Positions 1 through 6,402 of a stretch of 7,191 bases of DNA are shown piece by piece. The notes under the pieces are model-generated. The model was not told the origin of the DNA and searched no databases. It was given only the letters and a program-made list of their open reading frames with translations. Source of the stretch: Nitrososphaerota archaeon (GTDB lineage Archaea; Thermoproteota; Nitrososphaeria; Nitrososphaerales; CADDZS01); contig JAPCJV010000089.1 of the NCBI GenBank assembly GCA_027886785.1, positions 1 through 7,191 of the forward strand, given 5' to 3'. Numbering within the stretch: position 1 is the first letter of the stretch; each line of letters begins with the position of its first letter. Both the position numbers and the translations under genes were made by a program.

Positions 1-112
1 ATATCAGCCGCTAATAATCGGGCTTTCGCACCCCCTCTAGTTTTTCTCAATTTTTTATCAGGCGAAGAACTTGAGGTAATTCATTTCTTGTTGTTCGGTT
101 AGCATCAAGTAG
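1..112. other. Upstream non-coding or undetermined stretch
   Basis: I see no gene I can support here. One plus frame is open from the window edge to a TAG at 100-102, another to a TAG at 38-40, and a third closes at a TAA at 12-14. A gene could therefore end here, but nothing says in which frame. A minus-strand frame from a TTG at 50 runs off the left edge as 16 codons. It is too short to judge. The stretch has two T runs, 41-45 and 51-56. They could end transcription from the left, or the second could serve as a TATA-like element for the heme O synthase gene. Confidence 0.5.
41..58 (+). terminator. T-rich tract, candidate archaeal terminator
   Basis: Two T runs (five at 41-45, six at 51-56) lie just after a possible TAG stop at 38-40. 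Archaeal RNA polymerase often stops at T-runs without a strong hairpin, and none is seen here. The second run, TTTTTTAT, could instead be a TATA-like box for ctaB, which would place its transcript start near 85. The sequence alone does not separate the two readings. Confidence 0.3.
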
Positions 113-118
113 GGTGAT
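113..118 (+). promoter_or_regulatory. Ribosome-binding site of ctaB (GGTGAT)
   Basis: GGTGAT is fully complementary to the ATCACC near the 3' end of archaeal 16S rRNA. It lies 8 nt before the TTG at 127. The TGA inside this motif (115-117) is in frame with ctaB and closes the frame, so translation cannot begin further upstream. The motif therefore fixes the TTG start. Confidence 0.75.
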
Positions 119-126
119 TTCATTTT

Positions 127-999
127 TTGCTTCGCGAGACTCTTTCAAATTATGTTCAACTTACGAAACCAGGCATCATGGTCCTGCTGGTCTTGGAAGC
201 AATCACGGCGATGATTGTAGCTTCCGGGAGATCTACCAGTGTTCTCTCCATAGTCGGCATAACCGCGGCAGGGATTCTTTCATCGGGAGGATCCGCTGCC
301 TTGAATCACTACCTAGAGAGAAACAAGGATGTCCTGATGTCGCGTACCGAACACCGTCCCGTCGCGACCAAGAAGATTCCCCCAAAAAATGCTGTGGTCT
401 TCGGAATAGCATCGATATGCCTTGGCCTTGTAATCTCCTTCTTCCTGTTCAATCTGGTGACCGCGATTATGATTCTGCTAGGAGCCCTTTCGTATCTCTT
501 CTTGTACACCCTTTACCTCAAACCCAGAACTTACTGGAACATTGTGATTGGTGGCATCGCCGGAGTCTTTCCTGCACTTGCAGGTTGGACGGCAGCCACA
601 GGCACGATCGGGTGGCCCTCGATCTATATCGGCTTGCTAGTTTTCCTGTGGACTCCTCCTCACTTCTGGGGGTTGTCTTTGAAATTCAAGGAAGACTACG
701 TAAAGTCCGGGTACCCAATGCTTCCAGTAGTCAAGAGCCAAAAACAAGTAATCAATTGGATCGCGTGGTCCACCATACCACTGTTAGTCTTTTCATTGCT
801 TCCGCTGGTGATCCGTCCGCTCGGAAATTATGATCTGGGATATTACATCGTCGCGGGAGCTCTAGGGGTTGTATTCATAGCGGTCGACTACAAGATGGTG
901 AAAAATCCGACGATTGAGAATGGATTCAGAGCTTTTCTGTTCTCCTTGCCGTACCTCTTCATTCTATTTGGCGGAATGATAGTAAGCTCTATCATTTGA
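127..999 (+). CDS. ctaB: Protoheme IX farnesyltransferase (heme O synthase), CtaB/Cox10
   Basis: UbiA-superfamily membrane prenyltransferase that adds a farnesyl group to heme B to give heme O, used by heme-copper terminal oxidases directly or after conversion to heme A. The 290 residues match the usual length. The N-terminal LTKPG motif (12-16) is typical of CtaB. The first polyprenyl-diphosphate/Mg site is N60-H-Y-L-E64-R-N-K-D68 followed by MSRTEHRP. The second conserved loop (about 127-143) contains YTLYLKPRT and NIVIGG. WTPPHFWGLSLKFKEDY (175-191) holds the heme O synthase signature and the second acidic site. Hydrophobic stretches throughout fit a protein with about nine helices. The TTG start is set by an in-frame TGA at 115-117, a good GGTGAT site, and the fact that the first internal ATG (codon 18) would cut the conserved LTKPG region. 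No oxidase subunit genes are in the window, so the partner oxidase is inferred. The family call is firm. Confidence 0.95.
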   Translation: MLRETLSNYVQLTKPGIMVLLVLEAITAMIVASGRSTSVLSIVGITAAGILSSGGSAALNHYLERNKDVLMSRTEHRPVATKKIPPKNAVVFGIASICLGLVISFFLFNLVTAIMILLGALSYLFLYTLYLKPRTYWNIVIGGIAGVFPALAGWTAATGTIGWPSIYIGLLVFLWTPPHFWGLSLKFKEDYVKSGYPMLPVVKSQKQVINWIAWSTIPLLVFSLLPLVIRPLGNYDLGYYIVAGALGVVFIAVDYKMVKNPTIENGFRAFLFSLPYLFILFGGMIVSSII

Positions 1000-1037
1000 A
1001 GAAACAAGACCGCCCTAAATCGTCGTCGATCTCGTAA

Positions 1038-1072
1038 GGATTTTGGATTTCCTAGCACTAAAAATCCTAGTG
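1038..1072. repeat. Overlapping inverted repeats in the ctaB-glgP spacer
   Basis: GGATTTT (1038-1044) is perfectly complementary to AAAATCC (1061-1067), and a second GGATTT (1045-1050) can pair with the same arm. CACTA (1056-1060) is also complementary to TAGTG (1068-1072). The two hairpins use interleaved segments. With no bases left to bridge the stems, they should be alternatives rather than one joint fold. The stretch begins 38 bp after ctaB. It could be a processing or termination structure, or a protein-binding site. I cannot tell which. Confidence 0.4.
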
Positions 1073-1157
1073 AAAAATATTCCCCCGATAAGAGAACTGT
1101 ATCAGGATCCGTTATCATTTGCCCAGAGGATTTTTCGTTCGATATCATAGTTCCAAA

Positions 1158-1190
1158 GGTATATTATTTGTTTTCAAAGACAATTTTTAG
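1158..1190 (+). promoter_or_regulatory. Candidate promoter region of the phosphorylase gene
   Basis: Two TATA-like elements lie upstream of the TTG at 1211. GGTATATTATTT (1158-1169) would place a transcript start near 1189 and give a 5' leader of about 20 nt. AATTTTTAGG (1182-1191) sits about 24 bp before the start codon, the spacing expected for a leaderless transcript. No well-placed ribosome-binding site is seen: GGAAG at 1190-1194 is 16 nt from the start. That slightly favours leaderless initiation. Confidence 0.4.
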
Positions 1191-1210
1191 GAAGCGTTAA
1201 TTCTCGATCA

Positions 1211-3379
1211 TTGACTTCGCTTGCGAAGAATCACGGCGTTCCCAGTCTCCCTGAGGAACTACAACCACTTTCAATTCTAGCGTCAAACATGTACTTTTCC
1301 TGGAATAGGAGAATCAGAAAGCTGTTCAGGGAAATTGATCCACTGTCTTGGGAGAGCTATGGGCATAATCCTATCGTCACAATGCAAAAACTATCGCATT
1401 CTAGGATTGAGGAGTTGCGCTCGGATGTGCGATTCTGCGCGGAGTTGAAACGAGCTTACGAGAGCTATTTGTCATACGTGAATAACGACAGCAAAACTTG
1501 GTTTCGCAGAAAGCACGGGAGCTCGAGCAAGGAGTTTCTCGTCGCCTACTTCTCTGCAGAATTCGGCATTGCCTCAGTTCTGAAGACTTATTCAGGAGGG
1601 TTGGGCATATTGTCGGGAGATCACCTAAAGTCCTCCTCCGATCTAGGCGTTCCGATCATTGGGATAGGGATATTTTACAGGAAGGGGTATTTTTCTCAGG
1701 AAATTAACGATGACGGCTGGCAGATCGAACGATATCCGGAGAACGACCCTGGTTCTCTTCCGATTGAGCCTGTAGAGAGTGACGAGTCCGACGATCATTT
1801 CATTTTTCGACTACATGTCGCAGATCGTAGCATAGCTGTCCGGGTTTGGAAGGTACAGGTAGGGAGAGCTTCCCTGTATCTCTTAGATACCAATGTCCCG
1901 CGACATAATTCTCCACAAGACTGCGAAATCACGGCAGAGCTCTACGGAGGTGATTCCGAGACCAGAATTCAGCAGGAAATGATCCTGGGATTCGGAGGAG
2001 TGAAACTGCTTCGTTCGCTGCGTATCAGACCTACATTGTTTCACATGAACGAGGGACATTCTTGTTTCGTGGCCTTAGAAAGAATGCGAGAAATTGCGCA
2101 AGATCCGGCAAATCCGAGAAGCTTCAAAGACGCTCTTGAAATTGTTAAGGCGTCCACCCTTTTTACGACGCACACCCCGGTTCCTGCGGGCATCGATATT
2201 TTTACCCGCGACCAGATTGCGCGTTATCTATCTGAATATGTCGACAAACTGAAAATCTCTTTCGATGAACTCTTTTCCCTAGGTCAGGAGACCCCAACCT
2301 CTCACGGATTCAATATGGCGGTCCTTGCTATCAGAACTTCTTCTGCCGTCAACGCAGTTTCAAATCTCCACGGTCATGTCGCTAGAAAATTATGGGAGAA
2401 GCTTCTCCTTGAAGAAGGTTTTGAGTTCGATCTTGCAGGCGAGCGGAATACCATTTCGGCGCAATCCAGAAAAATAATGAGTTCGATCACTAACGGAATC
2501 CATATTCCATCCTGGACATCCGACGCCATGGCAGAGCTTTACGACGAGCTCTTGTCGCCGAACTGGATTGAAAACGATTCGGATGAGAAAACGTGGCAGA
2601 AGATTTCGCATGCCGATCCTGAGCACCTCTGGAAAATCAAATGCGCGGAACGCGCAAAGCTAGTGGATTTCATCAGAGCCGATTTTTCCTCGCATGGCTG
2701 GCAAATTCTGGAATTAGATCCCGACGCCCTCACAGTTGGCTTTGCAAGGAGATTTGCAACTTACAAAAGGGCGAATCTGCTGTTTTCCGATCCTTCCAGA
2801 TTGACTCAATTGTTGGCGGATCCCGAAAGGCCTATTCAATTTGTGTTTGCCGGGAAAGCTCATCCCCGAGACCATGAAGGAAAAAAATTGATTCAGGAAA
2901 TCATTTCGTTCACGATGCAAGATCGGGCGAAGCGGAAAATAGTGTTTTTGCCGGACTACGAGATCTCGATCGCCCAGAGATTGGTGCAAGGGGTCGATCT
3001 ATGGATGAATAATCCCCGAAGACCTCTTGAGGCGTCTGGGACAAGCGGCATGAAGGTTCTGTCGAACGGCGGTCTGAATCTCAGCATTCTCGACGGATGG
3101 TGGGACGAAGCTTACACCCCGTCAAACGGATGGGCGATTGGAAAAAGTACTGACCCCATGAATCCTGCCCTCCAGGATCGGCAGGACGCAGAATCGCTCT
3201 ATGATACACTGCAGCACCAGGTACTCACAGAATTCTACGACAGGGCAAATGGAACTCCGATAAAATGGGTGGAGAGAATGAAGCGCTCTATTGCGAGCCT
3301 GTCACCGAAATTTAGTTCGAACAGAATGGTAAGGGAATACACCGAGAAATTCTACTTAAGGCCGCAACAAATGGATTAA
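1211..3379 (+). CDS. glgP: Alpha-glucan phosphorylase, short type (GT35)
   Basis: Cytoplasmic PLP enzyme that releases glucose 1-phosphate from the non-reducing end of alpha-1,4-glucans. At 722 residues it belongs to the shorter subfamily with an N-terminal DUF3417 domain (about residues 10-115: NMYFSWN at 26-32 and SWESYGHNP at 46-54), not to the longer, allosteric glycogen phosphorylase type. Visible conserved blocks are YFSAEFGI (113-120), YSGGLGILSGDHLK (127-140), HMNEGHS (278-284), THTPVPAG (320-327), ITNGIH (about 427), FARRFATYKRANLL (about 511), FAGKAHPRD (about 546) and EASGTSGMK (607-615) followed by NGGLNLSILDGWWDE. The lysine at 615 is the expected PLP-binding residue. The TTG start is forced: the frame closes at a TAG (1148-1150) with no other start codon before 1211, and the first ATG is codon 27 inside the conserved domain. 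It appears to be monocistronic. No glycogen synthase or debranching gene is in the window, so glycogen versus maltodextrin as substrate is open. Confidence 0.95.
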   Translation: MTSLAKNHGVPSLPEELQPLSILASNMYFSWNRRIRKLFREIDPLSWESYGHNPIVTMQKLSHSRIEELRSDVRFCAELKRAYESYLSYVNNDSKTWFRRKHGSSSKEFLVAYFSAEFGIASVLKTYSGGLGILSGDHLKSSSDLGVPIIGIGIFYRKGYFSQEINDDGWQIERYPENDPGSLPIEPVESDESDDHFIFRLHVADRSIAVRVWKVQVGRASLYLLDTNVPRHNSPQDCEITAELYGGDSETRIQQEMILGFGGVKLLRSLRIRPTLFHMNEGHSCFVALERMREIAQDPANPRSFKDALEIVKASTLFTTHTPVPAGIDIFTRDQIARYLSEYVDKLKISFDELFSLGQETPTSHGFNMAVLAIRTSSAVNAVSNLHGHVARKLWEKLLLEEGFEFDLAGERNTISAQSRKIMSSITNGIHIPSWTSDAMAELYDELLSPNWIENDSDEKTWQKISHADPEHLWKIKCAERAKLVDFIRADFSSHGWQILELDPDALTVGFARRFATYKRANLLFSDPSRLTQLLADPERPIQFVFAGKAHPRDHEGKKLIQEIISFTMQDRAKRKIVFLPDYEISIAQRLVQGVDLWMNNPRRPLEASGTSGMKVLSNGGLNLSILDGWWDEAYTPSNGWAIGKSTDPMNPALQDRQDAESLYDTLQHQVLTEFYDRANGTPIKWVERMKRSIASLSPKFSSNRMVREYTEKFYLRPQQMD

Positions 3380-3386
3380 GCTGATC

Positions 3387-3593
3387 TCACTTTTTCCCTG
3401 GCTCTATCGATTTGTGAATCTTCTTGATTGCTGAAGTCACTTTTTCTGATTCAATTTTGGTCAAAGAAGCTGACTGTGGTTTCGATTTTAGTTCATCAAA
3501 CAAGTGCACTTGATAAAACCCGAGCGCTCTTAGGACCGCTTCTTTCTCCTCCTCAGTCAGAGCAGTAATTGGCTTAGGATCCGTTGCTGACAT
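3387..3593 (-). CDS. Small helical protein of unknown function (68 aa)
   Basis: I do not recognise a family. The 68 residues are charged and predicted mostly helical. A TEEEKEAVLRALGFYQVHLF helix (13-32) is followed by a short linker with KSKPQS, a second helix (about 44-62: LTKIESEKVTSAIKKIHKS) and a basic PGKK tail. There is no signal peptide, membrane segment or metal-binding motif, so it is probably a soluble cytosolic protein. Reasons to believe it is real are an ATG start with GAGGGT (3597-3602) ending 3 nt upstream, normal amino-acid make-up, and a good fit to the gap between flanking genes without overlap. It lies 69 bp downstream of the family 2 glycosyltransferase on the same strand, so it could be the last gene of that unit. 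An AT-rich AAATTAAG in the gap could give it its own promoter. Confidence 0.65.
   Translation of the reverse strand: MSATDPKPITALTEEEKEAVLRALGFYQVHLFDELKSKPQSASLTKIESEKVTSAIKKIHKSIEPGKK
3391..3395 (+). terminator. T-run after glgP, candidate terminator
   Basis: A run of five T residues lies 12 nt past the glgP stop. It is inside the 3' end of the convergent 68-codon gene. Archaeal termination on T-runs would end the phosphorylase transcript here. With only 7 bp between the stop codons, the convergent transcripts would overlap. No hairpin supports the call. Confidence 0.25.
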
Positions 3594-3596
3594 GGT

Positions 3597-3602
3597 ACCC
3601 TC
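3597..3602 (-). promoter_or_regulatory. Ribosome-binding site of the 68-aa gene (GAGGGT)
   Basis: Read on the minus strand, GAGGGT ends 3 nt before the ATG; counted from its GAGG core the spacing is 5 nt. It is one of few purine-rich sites on the minus strand of this window. It supports both the reality and the start of the small gene. Confidence 0.5.
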
Positions 3603-3662
3603 AAGAGAAAATTCTTCTTAATTTGTTTTCACAATCTATCTTTTGGAATTTCAGAATTACCA

Positions 3663-4877
3663 CTACACCGTTACTTTTTGATCCGACAGCTTGTAGCCCT
3701 GGCCCTTCCACTTGAGATCTCGTTGCTGAGTGATTTTGATTGTGGTACTTACAATGGCCGAAATGAAAACAAGTCCTCCGAGAGGATACAGAAGAGGATT
3801 CAATCCAATTTTCCCCGTGATCGTTTTCAATTCAAAACCTCCCAAAGCCAAAAATGAGATCACATTGAGAACGCTAGCTCCTGCTCCTAGAATCAGTGTC
3901 AAGTCTCTGTGCGGGTAGAGACCAAAGCCCAAGAGAAAGGCGATCGGATAAATCATAACGACAAAGAGAAACACGGCGTTTAGCAGCGAGATTAGTCCCA
4001 CTCCCTTGACAGAGCTTGAGATCACCCTCTCCAATCCACTGAAGATACTTCGAAAGTCATCCTCCCAAACAGTCGAAAGGAACTGAGTTCCCCTTTCGAT
4101 CCGCAAGTTGTATCCGGATGTTTTTACAAGATTCGCGACTGCTGCGTCCTCCACGATTTCGCCGCGAATTTGTCTGTGTCCTCCCGTTTTTTCGTAGACG
4201 TTCCTTCGAACCAAGAAGAAAGTTCCGAAGACATATGCCCGTTTGCTCTTTTTATCGTTCACCTTTTGCATCGGATAGAGCAGATTGATCGCACCGGAAA
4301 CCAAAGGGATCACGGAAATTGCCCAGATGCCTTTTGTTCTTACTCTGGGGCCGAGAGAGAACAAGTCTATTCCTTTGAGCTCCACATATTTAACGCACTG
4401 TTCGATAATTTCCGGGGTATAGATTGAATCAGCGTCGGCGAAAACCAACAGCTCCCCGGACGATCCCTCGAATCCCCGCCAGCAAGGCCAGGTCTTTCCC
4501 ACCCAGCCCTCGGGTTTCATTCCCGCCTCCATCGCTCGTACTCGGCCGTCTTTTTTGGAGAGGTTTTTGACGATCTCTAGCGTTCCGTCTGTTGAGGAAT
4601 CATCTACAACAATTACTTCGAGATTCTGATAGCTTTGTTCGAGGAAAGACAGAATACAACTTTCAACCATTTTCTCCTCGTTGCGGGCTGCGACAATAAC
4701 GGAAACTATTGGAGATGATTGCAGAGGCTTTCCATTCATTGACCTAACTGAGTCTATGAATTTCGGGGCTTTACTTTCGGTTCTTACCAGGTATCCAACG
4801 ATGACGAGAGATGCCACCGCGGAAAGAATTGCCAGGGTGGAGAGAAAAAGTTGGATGTACGACGCCAATTTATCCAT
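3663..4877 (-). CDS. Membrane-bound family 2 glycosyltransferase (CrtQ/HpnB-like)
   Basis: A GT-A fold glycosyltransferase that should move a sugar from a nucleotide-sugar to a membrane-associated acceptor on the cytoplasmic face. One N-terminal membrane helix (about 7-30) precedes the GT2 domain: VSVIVAARNEE (58-68), VVDDSSTDGT (90-99) for nucleotide binding, GWVGKTW (124-130), and FADADS (146-151), the DxD metal site. GTFFLVRR (218-225) follows, then VEDAAVA (242-248), which supplies the ED pair usually taken as catalytic base. There is no QxxRW processivity motif, so single-sugar transfer is more likely than polymer synthesis. Three more hydrophobic segments (about 294-320, 326-346, 360-381) and a closing WKGQGY (390-395) match the group that includes CrtQ (carotenoid acid glycosylation) and hopanoid-linked HpnB. 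That resemblance suggests a lipid or polyprenyl acceptor, but the substrate is inference. It starts at an ATG 33 nt after the upstream DUF354 gene, with no clear ribosome-binding site. Confidence 0.87.
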   Translation of the reverse strand: MDKLASYIQLFLSTLAILSAVASLVIVGYLVRTESKAPKFIDSVRSMNGKPLQSSPIVSVIVAARNEEKMVESCILSFLEQSYQNLEVIVVDDSSTDGTLEIVKNLSKKDGRVRAMEAGMKPEGWVGKTWPCWRGFEGSSGELLVFADADSIYTPEIIEQCVKYVELKGIDLFSLGPRVRTKGIWAISVIPLVSGAINLLYPMQKVNDKKSKRAYVFGTFFLVRRNVYEKTGGHRQIRGEIVEDAAVANLVKTSGYNLRIERGTQFLSTVWEDDFRSIFSGLERVISSSVKGVGLISLLNAVFLFVVMIYPIAFLLGFGLYPHRDLTLILGAGASVLNVISFLALGGFELKTITGKIGLNPLLYPLGGLVFISAIVSTTIKITQQRDLKWKGQGYKLSDQKVTV

Positions 4878-4910
4878 ACACTGAAGCTTTTGAAAAATTC
4901 GGGAGGACGA

Positions 4911-5957
4911 TCAATGGGCTCGGGCTAATTTATCGAAAATCAATTTGAGCGGATCTTCGAAGGTGGAAGTTTCTCTTTCTGCTCTTTGAATAAATGTTCT
5001 TTTTTGGTTATCAATATCCTTCAGGATGCGAAAAGTTTCGCGAAAGAGTGCAGACTGGCTGGAGGCCTCGATTGAGAGTTTTTTCGGGAAATAATAGCGA
5101 GTAAATACGTCCAGTCTAGCTGAAGGAAAATACGAGACGTTGGGCACACCCAAGAGCGCTGCTTCTTGCGTCATGGTCGCACCTCCCCCGATGAGAAGAT
5201 CCATTTGACTGATTTCTCGCGATCCGTCTATCGCATTTTCTGGAACGATGCATCCGGCCCCAAAGTTTTCCTTCGCCCAGTTCCTTTGCGCGTCGTACCT
5301 AGCGAGAAGTGTTATCTCAAAATCGCCCATTTTCTTTATTCCATCTACCAGCTTTGAAAGGGCAGCCGAGATACCTTTTCCCTCCTGAAAGTAGGAGGCA
5401 AACCATTCTTCGAGACGAATCATAACTTTTCCGGAGACTTTCTTCGCTGCCCTAATTTTAGACCGCGATAGCCAAACCCACGGATCGAGCGCGTAGTATT
5501 TCGAGACTTGGCGCTGCGTGACTCCATACTGGGACCATCTCAATTTTGGAATCGGAAAGGGTGTAAACAGGGAGGTGCAAAGAGGCACTGCCAGTCTCGA
5601 GGGAGCAGTGGCATGGGGCGAATCACTGCAAATGAAATGCTTCAGGCCGATTCCGAAGCTTACCCGTGCTGCTTCTGGAGATATGAACGAAAAGGAAAGG
5701 TCGAAATCAGACTTTCGCACAAAAGGAATCAAATCTTTCTGACGGTCGATACTGGCCGACAGTTTGTCGATTAGGGTGCCCCCGCCATGTTTGCCAATTC
5801 GCACGTAATCGATTCCGAGAGTCGCGAGGAACTTGTTTAATTCAGAATAATCTCGCGTTGTTACGATGCATTCATAGTTTGATGGGGCACTTTCAACAAG
5901 AGCTTTCGAAAAAAGAGCCTGCTTTGGTGTAAGCGCGTCAATCCATAACCGAACCAA
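4911..5957 (-). CDS. DUF354 family protein, putative GT-B-type glycosyltransferase or epimerase-like
   Basis: Matches the archaeal DUF354 family, of unproven function and related in fold to MurG and UDP-GlcNAc 2-epimerase-like GT-B proteins. Family motifs in order, numbered from the longest frame starting at 5996: LWIDALTPKQ (17-26), KHGGGT (69-74), SPEAARVSFG (106-115), SDSPHATAPSRL (124-135), LDPWVWL (170-176), IRLEEWFASY (193-202) and GGGATMTQEAALLGVP (270-285), the likely sugar-nucleotide loop. There is no membrane segment, so it is probably a soluble or peripheral cytoplasmic protein. Start choice: the frame is open back to a TTG at 5996 (361 aa), but family members begin right at the strand holding the WID motif. 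The TTG at 5957 gives M-V-R-L-W-I-D (348 aa) and lies about 24 bp downstream of an ATAAAATA box, so I prefer it. Neither start has a good ribosome-binding site. It precedes the GT2 gene by 33 bp, which suggests a shared glycan or lipid pathway. Confidence 0.82.
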   Translation of the reverse strand: MVRLWIDALTPKQALFSKALVESAPSNYECIVTTRDYSELNKFLATLGIDYVRIGKHGGGTLIDKLSASIDRQKDLIPFVRKSDFDLSFSFISPEAARVSFGIGLKHFICSDSPHATAPSRLAVPLCTSLFTPFPIPKLRWSQYGVTQRQVSKYYALDPWVWLSRSKIRAAKKVSGKVMIRLEEWFASYFQEGKGISAALSKLVDGIKKMGDFEITLLARYDAQRNWAKENFGAGCIVPENAIDGSREISQMDLLIGGGATMTQEAALLGVPNVSYFPSARLDVFTRYYFPKKLSIEASSQSALFRETFRILKDIDNQKRTFIQRAERETSTFEDPLKLIFDKLARAH

Positions 5958-5974
5958 AACCAGCCTACGCTCTG

Positions 5975-5987
5975 CGTATTTTATTTG
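5975..5987 (-). promoter_or_regulatory. Candidate TATA box for the DUF354 gene
   Basis: The minus strand reads CAAATAAAATACG, an A/T-rich box centred about 24 bp upstream of the TTG at 5957. That is the distance expected for a leaderless archaeal transcript. If the longer start at 5996 is used instead, this box falls inside coding sequence. It is therefore also an argument about the start codon. Confidence 0.35.
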
Positions 5988-6013
5988 GTCAAGCAAGAAA
6001 CAAAGGAACAGCG

Positions 6014-6058
6014 ATAGTTCTCGGATACTTTTGAAAGAAGAAAACTATTGCCCGAGAA
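6014..6058. repeat. Interleaved inverted repeats between two minus-strand genes
   Basis: The plus strand has ATAGTTCTCGG at 6014-6024. Its complement occurs downstream in two pieces in swapped order: AACTAT (6043-6048) and CCGAGAA (6052-6058). Each piece forms a perfect inverted repeat with the first block (6 and 7 bp), but the two share bases 6018-6019 and cannot both form fully. A small palindrome, CTTTTGAAAG (6028-6037), lies in the loop. The whole sits in the gap between the small membrane protein and the DUF354 gene. It could be an mRNA structure or a binding site. I have no family to assign. Confidence 0.4.
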
Positions 6059-6061
6059 ATC

Positions 6062-6358
6062 CTAGGCCTTCTTTTCAGAAGTCATACCCGAAGAGGTTTC
6101 ACCGCTACTTGGAGTATCCATGGTTGGCGTGGGCTCTGGCTCCAAGGGAACGGGAGGAGGAGTAGTCGCCATAACGTAACCGATCCAGCCCAGTATGGCG
6201 AGTATGGCTAAGACAGCAACAAATGCGGTAACTTCGAGGGTGTAGAGGGCGATCTTGCTGTCGGCTGAGAACGGATAAAATAGCAAAAAGCCATAAACAA
6301 AAACCCCGATTACAGCGCCCACGACCAGGGCGCTTCCGATAGCTCTATCTCTCGCCAT
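6062..6358 (-). CDS. Small two-helix membrane protein of unknown function (98 aa)
   Basis: A short integral membrane protein without a recognised domain. From the ATG at 6358 it starts MARDRAIGSALVVGAV. It has a first membrane helix (about 5-28, ending VYGFLLFYPF), a short polar loop and a second helix (about 37-62, ALYTLEVTAFVAVLAILAILGWIGYVM). A proline-rich stretch with PPPVPLEPEPTP (about 66-77) then leads to a Ser/Thr-rich, charged tail ending SEKKA, probably disordered. The frame is open to a GTG at 6409 (115 aa), but those 17 extra residues are basic and not membrane-like. A TATA-like box also lies inside that extension at 6392-6402, so the ATG is preferred. It is divergent from the membrane-anchored regulator and first in the minus-strand series leading to the DUF354 and GT2 genes, 65-104 bp ahead of the former depending on its start. 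Function unknown; a role as a small envelope accessory protein is only a guess. Confidence 0.7.
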   Translation of the reverse strand: MARDRAIGSALVVGAVIGVFVYGFLLFYPFSADSKIALYTLEVTAFVAVLAILAILGWIGYVMATTPPPVPLEPEPTPTMDTPSSGETSSGMTSEKKA

Positions 6359-6391
6359 GCGAAAATTTCGTAGGATCCGGAATCCGAGTTT

Positions 6392-6402
6392 GCTATTTAT
6401 GC
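6392..6402 (-). promoter_or_regulatory. Candidate TATA box for the small membrane protein gene
   Basis: The minus strand reads GCATAAATAGC, centred 39 bp before the ATG at 6358. That predicts a transcript start near 6372 and a leader of about 14 nt. No ribosome-binding site is visible in that leader. A perfect short palindrome, CGAAAATTTCG (6360-6370), sits just before the ATG, where a repressor or an mRNA hairpin could act. Confidence 0.4.

Noticed and set aside
1..50. Minus-strand TTG frame running off the left edge, M-R-K-T-R-G-G-A onwards
   Set aside because: Only 16 codons are visible, with no ribosome-binding site or convincing TATA box at the right distance. Plus-strand frames are equally open there, so it cannot be supported.
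304..336. Asn in place of the usual Asp in the E-R-D-x-D part of the first CtaB site (E64-R-N66-K-D68)
   Set aside because: The key positions of the N-x3-(D/E)-x3-D motif (N60, E64, D68) are present, and the position of N66 varies in known Cox10 proteins. I do not read this as loss of function.
888..1148. Minus-strand frame of 86 codons covering the ctaB 3' end and part of the spacer
   Set aside because: Its 3' half overlaps ctaB coding sequence antisense, there is no ribosome-binding site, and the product has no recognisable pattern. It is most likely a chance opening, although the TATA-like box at 1160-1169 reads on both strands.
1168..1188. Weak TTGT/ACAA hairpin followed by five T residues, terminator-like
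   Set aside because: The stem is short and A/T-rich, it lies 170 bp past ctaB and inside the likely glgP promoter, and the T-run fits better as part of a TATA-like element.
5508..5774. Plus-strand frames of 88 and 74 codons inside the DUF354 gene
   Set aside because: They lie wholly antisense to a gene with clear family motifs, overlap each other in different frames and show no protein-like composition.
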